Source: Algoriphagus machipongonensis
GTDB lineage: Bacteria > Bacteroidota > Bacteroidia > Cytophagales > Cyclobacteriaceae
Direction of reading: 5' to 3'
Length of the DNA: 64,000 bases
Assembly: GCF_000166275.1 (NCBI RefSeq)
Contig: NZ_CM001023.1
Coordinates: 1,454,501-1,518,500 of the forward strand
How positions within the stretch are numbered: the first letter of the stretch is position 1; each line of letters starts with the position of its first letter. The notes below the pieces were generated by a model that was not told where the DNA came from, searched no databases, and saw nothing but the letters and a program-made list of their open reading frames with translations. The position numbers and the translations under genes are program-made. Shown one piece after another: positions 45,135-53,846 of this stretch.

Positions 45135-46138
45135 AATCCTGCGCTATTGTCATACTCAATTATAATGGGGAAGAAATGCTTCGACAATTTCTTCCCTCTG
45201 TTTTGGAATATAGCCAATCCGACATTTGGGTAATAGACAATGCAAGTACCGATCAATCCATTGAGGTTTTAAAAAAGGATTTTCCCAGTATCCAACTGAT
45301 CACACTTCAAGAAAATTTTGGCTTTGCAGGTGGTTATAACCATGGGCTGGAATTTTTGAAAAATCAGTACAAATATTACATTTTGCTAAATTCTGATGTG
45401 GGAGTAACTCTGGATTGGGACTTGAATTTGGTGAGTCACGCAAGCGAAAACCCTGGTTATGCGGCTTTTCAGCCCAAAATCATATCCTTTCAAAACCCTG
45501 ATCAATTTGATTATGCTGGTGCAGGAGGTGGGTTTATTGATTCGCTGGGATATCCTTATTGTAGAGGAAGAATTTGGGAACATGTGGAAAAGGATTCTGG
45601 TCAATATGACGATAATACAGATATCGACTGGGCCACGGGTGCTTGTTGTATTATAAAGTCAGAATTATACCACAAGTTCAAAGGGTTTGATTCTCATTTC
45701 TTCGCCCATATGGAAGAAATTGATCTTTGTTGGAGAATGAGAAACGAGGGTTGGAAAATAGGATATTTAGGATCGGTAAAAGTTTACCATGTGGGAGGTG
45801 CCACACTTTCCAGAACAAGCCCAAAAAAGCTTTTCCTTAATATTAGGAATAGCCTATCAATGATTTATAAGAATGAAAGCCATTTTGCTTTCTTATTGAA
45901 ATTTATATCAAAATTCTGTTTGGAGATGATGGCGGCAGCTTCCTTTGTAATGAGGGGGGATTCACAAAATGCAAAAGCCGTTTTCAAGGGTTATCGTGAA
46001 TTCCTTTTTTCTAAAAGTTACTCCGAAGATCAAATCTCCAAATTGGGCAGAAAGCATACATCTTATACCAAAGGACCTGTATCCTTTTTGATTTACCATA
46101 CGGGTATCTTACGGAAAAAATACTTTTCCGAGCTTTAA
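45131..46138 (+). CDS. Family 2 glycosyltransferase
   Basis: A 335-residue GT-A fold glycosyltransferase of the rhamnosyltransferase-like GT2 type. The N-terminal VILNYNGEEML, VIDNASTDQS (about 36-45), FAGGYNHGLEF (about 63-73) and the metal-binding LNSDVG (about 86-91) are intact, and HMEEIDLCWRMRNEG (about 193-207) is the usual acceptor-side motif. It has no membrane helix, so it acts in the cytoplasm on lipid-linked or protein acceptors. It is coupled to the upstream ybaB gene by a 4-bp overlap, with no other polysaccharide genes nearby. Confidence 0.9.
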   Translation: MKSCAIVILNYNGEEMLRQFLPSVLEYSQSDIWVIDNASTDQSIEVLKKDFPSIQLITLQENFGFAGGYNHGLEFLKNQYKYYILLNSDVGVTLDWDLNLVSHASENPGYAAFQPKIISFQNPDQFDYAGAGGGFIDSLGYPYCRGRIWEHVEKDSGQYDDNTDIDWATGACCIIKSELYHKFKGFDSHFFAHMEEIDLCWRMRNEGWKIGYLGSVKVYHVGGATLSRTSPKKLFLNIRNSLSMIYKNESHFAFLLKFISKFCLEMMAAASFVMRGDSQNAKAVFKGYREFLFSKSYSEDQISKLGRKHTSYTKGPVSFLIYHTGILRKKYFSEL

Positions 46139-46353
46139 TCAAACAAAACAGGGTTGTTGCTCTTTCTAAAGTATTTTCTGATTTTCATCATCATGGCCAT
46201 GCTCATATAAATAATTACAGGTGAGCCCATTGTGATGAATGAAGTATAAATGAAAAATAACCTGATACTGTCGATCGGGAAATTGAACTTCTCACCGAGT
46301 CTGGAACAAACTCCAAATGCTCTTTCCTCAAAGAATAGTTTTAGTTTTTCCAT
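46135..46353 (-). CDS. PspC domain protein
   Basis: A 72-residue small membrane protein of the PspC family. The N-terminal half carries the family pattern FGVCSRLGEKFNFPIDSIRLFFI, with one hydrophobic segment (about 28-50) followed by a basic end (MKIRKYFRKSNN). PspC proteins act in envelope stress as toxin-suppressing or regulatory partners; the rest of a psp cluster is not present here. Its stop overlaps the convergent glycosyltransferase stop. Confidence 0.85.
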   Translation of the reverse strand: MEKLKLFFEERAFGVCSRLGEKFNFPIDSIRLFFIYTSFITMGSPVIIYMSMAMMMKIRKYFRKSNNPVLFD

Positions 46354-46415
46354 GGCATAGATGTGGTTTAGTAGCTTAAATTTATAAAAAATGTTCGTCG
46401 AAACTATAAATTGAA

Positions 46416-48206
46416 ATGTTTAATCGATTGTTTTTAAATTCCTTACTTTTTTCAATTGCAATTTTACTATTCTCGAATTGTGGTTCAAGAATAGTGCCTG
46501 AAAGTAATTTTTTAGAGGATATGGAGGTCTCTCCAGCCAAATTGAGCTACTTCAGAGATTCGATTCAATTTGAAGTCTCAGGAACCATACCTATAGAATC
46601 TGTTTTAAGTCCCAAAAACCCACAACTTGAACTGGTGTTTCGAGGTTCGGATTCTGAATTGCTGCTTGGTGAAATTGAATTAAATAAAATTCTGGCTGCT
46701 TACGAATACAAAGAGTCTTATAAGCTCAGGTATGAGCCATGGATGGAAGGAGCGGTTTTGGAAGCTTATTTTTATCATGGAAAAAAGAAAGAAGATCCAT
46801 CTGAAAGAAAAATTTTAGCTAAAGGAGTTATCACGACACCCTTGCTTGCAAAGGTAGGGCATGTCAGGGTAGATGAGCCCATTCCTCAAATTGGACTCTA
46901 TATACCCACTGGGAGCATGGATAAGGATCTATCCCGCTATGGTGAGTTTGTATTGCAGTTTGAGGCTGGATCCTCTGTTGTAAAGTCTACCAGGCAAAAC
47001 CAGGCAATCTTAGATAGCTTAGAGCAATTTATTTTACGTTACCCTTCCATTTCTTCTATTCGCATTACGGGAACCCAGTCCCCAGAAAATAGTGAAGGAA
47101 AAAGTAGTAGGCTAGGGATGGATCGAGCGAATGCAACATTAGCAGTTCTGAGGAAATCTAATATTAGATTTCAGGATAGCGCATTGACAGTTACATCACG
47201 ATGGAATGACTGGTTTGACTTTAGATTATTATTAAGAGATTATCAACGCTTTTCTACACAAAAGAAAGATGAACTGTATGCGATTTTATTGAATGGACAA
47301 GATTATCAGACTCAGGCAAGTCAGTTGAGAAAGGTTTCAGGTTTTTCTCAGGTCTCCAGAGATCTATTTCCCAGGTTGAGGGCTGCGAAAATCGAAATTA
47401 ATGCAAAGCCTTTGCCTGGCCTGGATCAGGAACAGTCAGCAAAATTAGAAGAAGCCTTAAAGGGGACTGGATTAAATTCAGGTCTAAGTCAGGCTGAATG
47501 GGCCATCGCCGGAGAGTCCTCGCCAAGGCTAGATGATAAAGATGAAATCTATAGCAAAATGACAGAGCTTTTTCATTCTGCTTTGCCATATAATAACCTT
47601 GCCGTGGTAAGAATGCGCCAAGCCCAAAGGACTTTAGATCAAAAAAAGAAAGACCAACTATGGGAAGAAGCTAATCGATTGTTGGAGCAAGCATCCAAAA
47701 TGGAGAACAGTCCTTATGTTCTCCATAACCAGGGGCAAATCTTGGTGCTTCAGGGAGACTCATGGTCCGCATATAAAAAGTTGTCAGATGCATCTGTGAT
47801 AACGAAGAACGAAGACTTTCTTAAAATCAATGAAAGTCTTAGGGGATCTTTGGATATTTTAAGAGGTGATTATAAATTGGCTATATTGCGTTTTCAATAT
47901 GTATATAGCGAACCAAAGGATTTTTTTAATAAAGGATTGGCTTATTTCATGAGTGATGACTATGCAAATGCCAGTATTTCTTTTGAAGAGTCGGTCACAG
48001 CAGGACGGTCATTTGGATATGGTTATTATGGGCTTGCTTTGATTGCAGCGAATAGTGGCCAAGAAGAGGTGGCTCTAATCCATTTAAAGCAAGCTATTGA
48101 TGCAAGTGAGGTGTTGTATCAAAAAGCTCTTATCGATCCAGAATTTGAAGAATTAAGAGGAACTCAGGCATTTTTTGAAATATTTAAGTCCTCTCCAGAA
48201 AATTAA
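46416..48206 (+). CDS. Lipoprotein with OmpA-like and tetratricopeptide regions
   Basis: A 596-residue predicted outer-membrane lipoprotein: signal sequence ending LFSNC (Cys about 22). An N-terminal beta region (about 30-165) is followed by an OmpA-like domain (about 170-270, FEAGSSVVKSTRQNQAILDSLEQFI) with RITGTQSPENSEGKSSRLGMDRANAT, which suggests peptidoglycan binding, then a helical region (about 320-590) with repeats of TPR type (for example LYNNLAVVRMRQAQRTL-like and GLAYFMSDDYANASISFEESV). OmpA before TPR is the reverse of the usual order in PorE/PAL-type proteins. It probably anchors or scaffolds the cell envelope. It is monocistronic. Confidence 0.8.
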   Translation: MFNRLFLNSLLFSIAILLFSNCGSRIVPESNFLEDMEVSPAKLSYFRDSIQFEVSGTIPIESVLSPKNPQLELVFRGSDSELLLGEIELNKILAAYEYKESYKLRYEPWMEGAVLEAYFYHGKKKEDPSERKILAKGVITTPLLAKVGHVRVDEPIPQIGLYIPTGSMDKDLSRYGEFVLQFEAGSSVVKSTRQNQAILDSLEQFILRYPSISSIRITGTQSPENSEGKSSRLGMDRANATLAVLRKSNIRFQDSALTVTSRWNDWFDFRLLLRDYQRFSTQKKDELYAILLNGQDYQTQASQLRKVSGFSQVSRDLFPRLRAAKIEINAKPLPGLDQEQSAKLEEALKGTGLNSGLSQAEWAIAGESSPRLDDKDEIYSKMTELFHSALPYNNLAVVRMRQAQRTLDQKKKDQLWEEANRLLEQASKMENSPYVLHNQGQILVLQGDSWSAYKKLSDASVITKNEDFLKINESLRGSLDILRGDYKLAILRFQYVYSEPKDFFNKGLAYFMSDDYANASISFEESVTAGRSFGYGYYGLALIAANSGQEEVALIHLKQAIDASEVLYQKALIDPEFEELRGTQAFFEIFKSSPEN

Positions 48207-48675
48207 TTTCAATTTCATTTTTCTAATAAAGCATGGTGTTTTTTGAAAAATTCCTAATTATTCAGGTTGTAAAAAAAGCAAAATGTAATTCTTGTAGGAT
48301 AAAATTAAATATTTAATCAATTAGGGTTTATTTTTTTTGATAAATATTGCTCAAACCAAATTTTATTTTTCCTGTTTGGATTTGAAATTTGTTTTAGAAT
48401 CTTTAACATTGACGATCAAGTAAAACAATAAAACCCAAAATGATTGCCGATGAAACATCTCTTCTAACCACAGCACATCTCAAAAAGCATCACCCGATGC
48501 ACTCAAACCTATGGGTTAAATTCCCTATGCGCAGGTATTCTTTATTGCCAAGGTATAATGAGATAGAGTACAAAAATTAAATTTCTCATTTCATTATTTA
48601 CAATGTTTTCGAAATCGATTGCATTGACAAATGAAAGACAAGTAATTACAAGTAATCTTGTTACCCAATCTATCT
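48207..48675 (+). other. Long leader/intergenic region before susC
   Basis: About 470 bp, AT-rich, between the OmpA/TPR gene and susC. It holds T-rich stretches, a small inverted repeat GCATC-ACCC-GATGC near 48489 and a 46-codon open frame (48440-48580). No tRNA, no riboswitch and no canonical TAnnTTTG promoter were recognised. Long leaders upstream of susC genes often carry antisense or small RNAs in Bacteroidota, but nothing here proves that. Confidence 0.4.
48440..48580 (+). CDS. Speculative 46-residue leader reading frame
   Basis: Found by reading the intergenic DNA. ATG 48440 to TAA 48578-48580 encodes 46 residues, starting MIADETSLLTTAHLKKHH and ending YNEIEYKN. The composition (aromatic and basic residues in the second half) is protein-like, but there is no signal, helix or recognised domain, and it lies about 95 bp before susC. 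It could be a leader peptide or a chance frame. Confidence 0.3.
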   Translation: MIADETSLLTTAHLKKHHPMHSNLWVKFPMRRYSLLPRYNEIEYKN

Positions 48676-51600
48676 ATGTTTATGAAAAATGTTTACAAAA
48701 GCCTAAGTGCACTAGTATTGCTCTTAGTCCTTTCCAGTGCGACCGTTTTTGCTCAAAAAACCGTCACTGGAACAGTGTTGGATGAGTATGATGTAGGACT
48801 TCCCGGAGTCTCAGTTTTAGTAAAGGGAACTACTACAGGTACCGCCACTGATATTGATGGTAATTTTAGCCTCAATGTCCCTAATGACCAAGCTGTATTG
48901 GTCTTCTCCTTTATTGGATACAATAAAGTTGAACAAACTGTCGGTAATCGAAGCGTTATCGATGTAAAATTAGCTCCAGATGAAACCACATTAACTGAAC
49001 TCGTGGTAACTGGTTATACCATTGATAGTCGAAGAGAGACTACTGGTGCTATTGCAACAGTCGATCCCAAGGATTTGACTGTAATTCCTACAGGTAACGT
49101 CGAGCAGGCCTTACAAGGTCGAGTTTCCGGTGTAACTGTTATTACAAACGGTCAGCCTGGTACAACTTCTATTATACGTGTAAGAGGTTTTGGTTCCTTC
49201 GGTGGAAACGAGCCACTTTATGTTGTGGATGGAGTTCCAGTACAATCAACTGACTTTATTAATCCTGATGATATTGCTTCTACTACAGTATTGAAAGATG
49301 CTGCTGCAGCTTCAATCTATGGTGCAAGAGCTTCTAACGGTGTAATTATTTATACCACAAAAAGAGGTAGAAGAGGCAACCAGAAGTTGAGAGTAGATTA
49401 TAACGGAATGTTCGGTGTAACAACTCCAGGTGATGGTCTTGATATGATGAATCCTCAGGATTTCGCAAATACTACTTGGCTAGCTGAAACTAATCAAGCT
49501 ATTATTGACGACAGAGATCCAAATTATGAGCATCCTCAGTTTGGTACAGGTACTTCTCCAGTTCTTCCTTATTACATCAATGTGGGTGGTGCTGCCGGTG
49601 TTCCTGGTCCATTTACTGCTGCTCAATTGGAAGAAGAAAGAGCGAAATATAATGTCGACAGAAATAAAGGTGGTGTTTATCAGGTGGTAAGAGCTGCTAC
49701 AGGTGAAGGTACAGACTGGTACAGAGAATTAACTAGAAGTGCACCTTTAACACGTCATTCCATTGGATTGAACGGTGGTTCGGAAACTAGTAGATTCTTT
49801 ATCGGTTTAGGATACCAAGATCAAGCAGGTATCATGAAAAACAATAATTTCAAGAGAATCTCTTTAAGAGCTAACTCTGAATTTGATGTTACTAAGAAAT
49901 TTAGAATTGGTGAAAACTTCCAAGCTACTTACCGTCAAGTTTTAGGACAGACCGGTGGTAACGGAGGTAGAGGTGTTTCTGCTGACGAGAATGATATTCT
50001 TCAGGCTTTCCGTATGCCATCAATCATACCTGTTTATGATGAGTTTGGTGGATATGCAGGTACTGCAGCAAGAGGTTTTAACAACCCAAGAAACCCTATC
50101 GCAAACAGAGATGGTTTGGAAAACAACAGAAACTTTAATGCCAACATCTTTGGTAACGTTTATGCTGAATATGACATTTTGGATGATTTGACTTTCAGAA
50201 CTTCAATCGGTGGTCAGTATAATAATTATTACTACTGGAACTATTCAAGATTGCAGTATGAAAACTCTGAAAACAACTCCTCATTCGGATATAGCGAAGG
50301 TTCAGGATTTAATTTCCAGTGGGTATTTACAAATACTTTAAGTTGGAAAAAGACTTTCGACAAGCATGCATTTGATGTAATTCTTGGTCAGGAAGCCTTG
50401 AATAATGGATCAGGAAGAAATATTGATGCTTCTGGTCAGAATCCTTTCTCAACCGATCCAGATTTTATCACGGTTTCAAACTTACCTGTATCTTCTCGTC
50501 AAGTAAATTCAGGTCTATTTAGAGGTGTTAATTTCGCTTCTTACTTCGGTAGATTAAACTATACTTTCAACGACAAGTATTTATTCAGTGCTGTTGTAAG
50601 ACGTGATGGTTCTTCTGTATTCGGTGAAAATTCTAGATACGGTGTGTTCCCTGCATTCTCAGCAGCATGGAGAATTTCTTCTGAATCTTTCTTGCAAAGC
50701 GCAACTTGGATAGATGAATTGAAAATCCGTGGTGGTTGGGGTCAAATGGGTAACTCAAACCCAGTTCCTTCTACTAACCAATTCTCATTATTTGGTGGAG
50801 ATGTAGGAGCTTCTTCTTATGATATCAATGGTTCTAACAGTTCAGCACTTATTGGTTTTAGAAGAACACGTATTGGTAACCCAAATACACAGTGGGAAAC
50901 TGCAGTGACTAAAAACATTGGTTTTGATGGTACTTTCTTCAACGGAAGATTGGATATTATCTTAGACTTATGGCAGAAGGATACTAAGGACTTGTTGTTC
51001 CAACTTCCTATTCCTCAGACAGCTGGTAGTAACGCAACTCCTCCTTTTATCAACATTGGTCAAATGAAAAATGCTGGTGTTGACTTATTGGTAGGTGTGA
51101 AAGGAAATCTTTCAAGCGCATTTACTTATGACTTGACAGTTACTGCTTCTACTCTTAAAAATGAGATCGTTGCATTGGCTCCTGGATTGGATGTTATCAC
51201 TTCAATCAATCCTTCTTACAGAGGTATTCAGCCTATCAGAAACCAAGTAGGTCAGTCTTTATCTGCATTCTTCGGCTATAAAGTTGAAGGCTTATTCAGC
51301 AGTGCTGAAGATGTTTCTAATCACGCAATTCAAGACGGAGCTGCTCCAGGTCGTTTCAAGTTTGAAGACCTTGATGGTGATGGAGAAATCACTCCAGAAG
51401 ATAGAACTTTTATCGGTAGCCCAGTTCCTGATTTCACAGGTGGTGTGAACTTTACACTTGGATTTAAAGGCTTAGACCTTTCTGTTTACTTGTATACTTC
51501 TATTGGTAACGAGATCTGGAATCAATCAAGATGGTTTACTGACTTCTATCAAACATTTGAAGGAGCAGCTATTTCTGAGCGTTTGAAAGATGCTTGGACA

Positions 51601-51930
51601 CCAAATAACTTGGGTGCTGAGATTCCTGTAGTTGAAAAAACTGCAAACTTCTCTACTTCAAACGTGGGTAACTCTTTCTATGTAGAAGATGGGTCTTACT
51701 TAAGATTACAGAACATCACTTTAGGTTATACTCTTCCTGCTACTTTATTGGAGAAATGGAGATTAGAAAGAGTAAGAATGTTTGCATCTGCGAACAACTT
51801 ATTTACTCTAAGTGGATATAGTGGTTTGGATCCTGCAGTAGGTGGTAATGCTGATACAACTTTCGGTATTGATGTTGGTAACTATCCTGTTACTACAGGT
51901 TATACTTTCGGCTTAAATCTAAGCTTCTAA
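48676..51930 (+). CDS. SusC/RagA family TonB-linked outer-membrane protein
   Basis: A 1084-residue SusC-type TonB-dependent importer. A signal peptide (ending VFAQ, about residue 27) is followed by a carboxypeptidase-regulatory-like domain (about 28-105, KTVTGTVLDEYDVGLPGVSV), a TonB-box-like region (ETTLTELVVTGY, about 105-116), the plug domain with NVEQALQGRVSGVTVITNG and GASNGVIIYTTKRG-type text, and a 22-strand barrel ending in the usual aromatic residue (SF). It imports oligosaccharides or peptides with the SusD partner downstream. ATG 48676 is used; ATG 48682 is an alternative two codons later. Confidence 0.95.
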   Translation: MFMKNVYKSLSALVLLLVLSSATVFAQKTVTGTVLDEYDVGLPGVSVLVKGTTTGTATDIDGNFSLNVPNDQAVLVFSFIGYNKVEQTVGNRSVIDVKLAPDETTLTELVVTGYTIDSRRETTGAIATVDPKDLTVIPTGNVEQALQGRVSGVTVITNGQPGTTSIIRVRGFGSFGGNEPLYVVDGVPVQSTDFINPDDIASTTVLKDAAAASIYGARASNGVIIYTTKRGRRGNQKLRVDYNGMFGVTTPGDGLDMMNPQDFANTTWLAETNQAIIDDRDPNYEHPQFGTGTSPVLPYYINVGGAAGVPGPFTAAQLEEERAKYNVDRNKGGVYQVVRAATGEGTDWYRELTRSAPLTRHSIGLNGGSETSRFFIGLGYQDQAGIMKNNNFKRISLRANSEFDVTKKFRIGENFQATYRQVLGQTGGNGGRGVSADENDILQAFRMPSIIPVYDEFGGYAGTAARGFNNPRNPIANRDGLENNRNFNANIFGNVYAEYDILDDLTFRTSIGGQYNNYYYWNYSRLQYENSENNSSFGYSEGSGFNFQWVFTNTLSWKKTFDKHAFDVILGQEALNNGSGRNIDASGQNPFSTDPDFITVSNLPVSSRQVNSGLFRGVNFASYFGRLNYTFNDKYLFSAVVRRDGSSVFGENSRYGVFPAFSAAWRISSESFLQSATWIDELKIRGGWGQMGNSNPVPSTNQFSLFGGDVGASSYDINGSNSSALIGFRRTRIGNPNTQWETAVTKNIGFDGTFFNGRLDIILDLWQKDTKDLLFQLPIPQTAGSNATPPFINIGQMKNAGVDLLVGVKGNLSSAFTYDLTVTASTLKNEIVALAPGLDVITSINPSYRGIQPIRNQVGQSLSAFFGYKVEGLFSSAEDVSNHAIQDGAAPGRFKFEDLDGDGEITPEDRTFIGSPVPDFTGGVNFTLGFKGLDLSVYLYTSIGNEIWNQSRWFTDFYQTFEGAAISERLKDAWTPNNLGAEIPVVEKTANFSTSNVGNSFYVEDGSYLRLQNITLGYTLPATLLEKWRLERVRMFASANNLFTLSGYSGLDPAVGGNADTTFGIDVGNYPVTTGYTFGLNLSF

Positions 51931-51981
51931 GTATCATATAAAGACAAATCGAGTTATAGAAACTATAATTGATTAAAAAAA

Positions 51982-53706
51982 ATGAAGAATTATAAATTAA
52001 AAATCGGAGCGCTTTTGTCTTCAGCAGTCATGATGGTGGCAGTTAGCTGTAGCGATGATTTTCTCGAGGTGCCAGCGACAGGCCAATTGGCGGAAGCTCA
52101 GTTGACAACGCTTGCAGGTCTTGAGGCATCTTTGATTGCTGTATACTCCCAGGTGAATGGTAGAGCTAATCGTTTAGCATCGCCATCCAATTGGGTTTGG
52201 GGAAGTATCAGAGGTGGAGAAGCAAATAAAGGTACTGACCCTGGTGATTTTAGTACTATCAACCCAATCCAACGTTTTGAAGTAAATGCTGCTTCAGGAG
52301 ACGTAGGTGCAAAATGGAATGGTGCCTATGAGGGAATTGCGAGAGCAAATAATGTTTTAAGATTAATGTTGAATAAAGCCGATGATGTGACGGATGCAGA
52401 TGCTACCTCCATTACTGCTCAAGCAAGATTTCTTAGAGGTCATTATTACTTCCAGTTAAAAAGAGACTATGGTGATACTCCTTATGTAGATGAGACTGTG
52501 GATTACGGTTCTGGTCTAGAGGAAGTGAGTAATAACCAAGATCTTTATCCTTTCATCGAAGCGGATCTTAAGTTTGCTGCAGATAACTTACCTGCTACAC
52601 AATCACAGGTAGGTAGAGTGAATTCTTGGGCTGCAAAAGCAATGTTGGCTAAAGTTTATTTGTATCAGAAGAAATTCTCTGAGGCTAAAACTTTATTTGA
52701 TGATATCATCGCCAATGGTGTGACCAGTAATGGATTGAAGTATGGCTTAGTAGAGTATTACGACGATATGTTTAGAGGTGCAAATGATAACCATCAGGAA
52801 TCTGTTTGGGCTTATCAGGCTGCTGCTAACACAGGATCTGTAAACAATGCCAACCCTGAGTTTGACTTGAACTTCCCATATAATGGTGGTCCAGGTGGAT
52901 GTTGTGGATTCTTCCAGCCAAGTTTCTCATTTGTAAATGCATTTAGAACAGATGCTAATGGACTGCCATATATTGATGGTTCTTACAATGACGCTGGAAA
53001 AGCTGTAAAATCAGATATGGGTATTCAAAGTGATGCTGCATTCACTCCAGATGCTGGAAACCTTGATCCAAGGTTAGACCACTCTGTAGGTAGAAGAGGT
53101 ATTCCTTATTTGGATTGGCAAGATCATCCAGGTGCTGCTTGGATTAGAAACCAGCCAAATGGAGGACCTTATGCTCCTAAGAAATATGTCTATCAAGTTG
53201 CTGAAATCGGATCTTATCAAGATGGATCTTCTTGGACTCCTGGTTACACTGGTATCAACTTCATGATCATCAGATTTGCGGATGTGCTATTGATGGCTGC
53301 GGAAGCAGAGATCGAAGTAGGTAGCATGGAAAAAGCTCGTGAGTATGTTAACATGGTTAGAACTAGAGCTCAGAATTCTAGATTATTGAGAGAAGATGGT
53401 ACTCCAGCTGCTAATTATAATGTAGGACTTTATACTGCTGCTTGGACTGATCAGGCTACTGCTAGAAGAGCAGTTAGACTTGAAAGAATGCTTGAGCTAG
53501 GTCAGGAAGGTCACAGATTCTATGACTTAGTAAGATGGGATACTGTACAAGAGGAACTTGATAAGTATTTGGCTTATGATGGATCTATCCTTGTAGCTGC
53601 TTTAGGTGGTGCTAAATTCACTCCTAAGCATAAGTTTGTTCCAATTCCTCAAGATCAAATTGACTTAGTAGGATCTGATATTCTGATTCAGAATGACGGT
53701 TTCTAA
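51982..53706 (+). CDS. RagB/SusD family nutrient-binding lipoprotein
   Basis: A 574-residue surface lipoprotein that lids the SusC barrel and captures substrate. The lipobox is MVAVSC with the Cys at residue 23, followed directly by SDDF, which matches the lipoprotein export signal that sends lipoproteins to the surface in flavobacteria. The rest is the alpha-helical SusD fold with RFLRGHYYFQLKRDYGDTPYVDE (about 150-170) and the C-terminal RRAVRLERMLELGQEGHRFYDLVRW (about 490-515), which is family-typical. It lies 51 bp after susC and ends in a terminator. The substrate is not readable from sequence. Confidence 0.95.
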   Translation: MKNYKLKIGALLSSAVMMVAVSCSDDFLEVPATGQLAEAQLTTLAGLEASLIAVYSQVNGRANRLASPSNWVWGSIRGGEANKGTDPGDFSTINPIQRFEVNAASGDVGAKWNGAYEGIARANNVLRLMLNKADDVTDADATSITAQARFLRGHYYFQLKRDYGDTPYVDETVDYGSGLEEVSNNQDLYPFIEADLKFAADNLPATQSQVGRVNSWAAKAMLAKVYLYQKKFSEAKTLFDDIIANGVTSNGLKYGLVEYYDDMFRGANDNHQESVWAYQAAANTGSVNNANPEFDLNFPYNGGPGGCCGFFQPSFSFVNAFRTDANGLPYIDGSYNDAGKAVKSDMGIQSDAAFTPDAGNLDPRLDHSVGRRGIPYLDWQDHPGAAWIRNQPNGGPYAPKKYVYQVAEIGSYQDGSSWTPGYTGINFMIIRFADVLLMAAEAEIEVGSMEKAREYVNMVRTRAQNSRLLREDGTPAANYNVGLYTAAWTDQATARRAVRLERMLELGQEGHRFYDLVRWDTVQEELDKYLAYDGSILVAALGGAKFTPKHKFVPIPQDQIDLVGSDILIQNDGF

Positions 53707-53729
53707 TACCAAACTATAATTAAAGTAAT

Positions 53730-53758
53730 AAAGAGAAGGTCATTGACCTTCTCTTTTT
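53730..53758 (+). terminator. Intrinsic terminator after susD
   Basis: AAAGAGAAGGTC / GACCTTCTCTTT with loop ATT, then TTGTTTTTTG, starting 24 bp after the susD stop. Confidence 0.85.
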
Positions 53759-53846
53759 GTTTTTTGACTAAATACTAGAAAAATATTTTCTCCTTATCTT
53801 CTAAAAGTACTAATTTGACCACCTATATACCCAATCTTACCCAATT

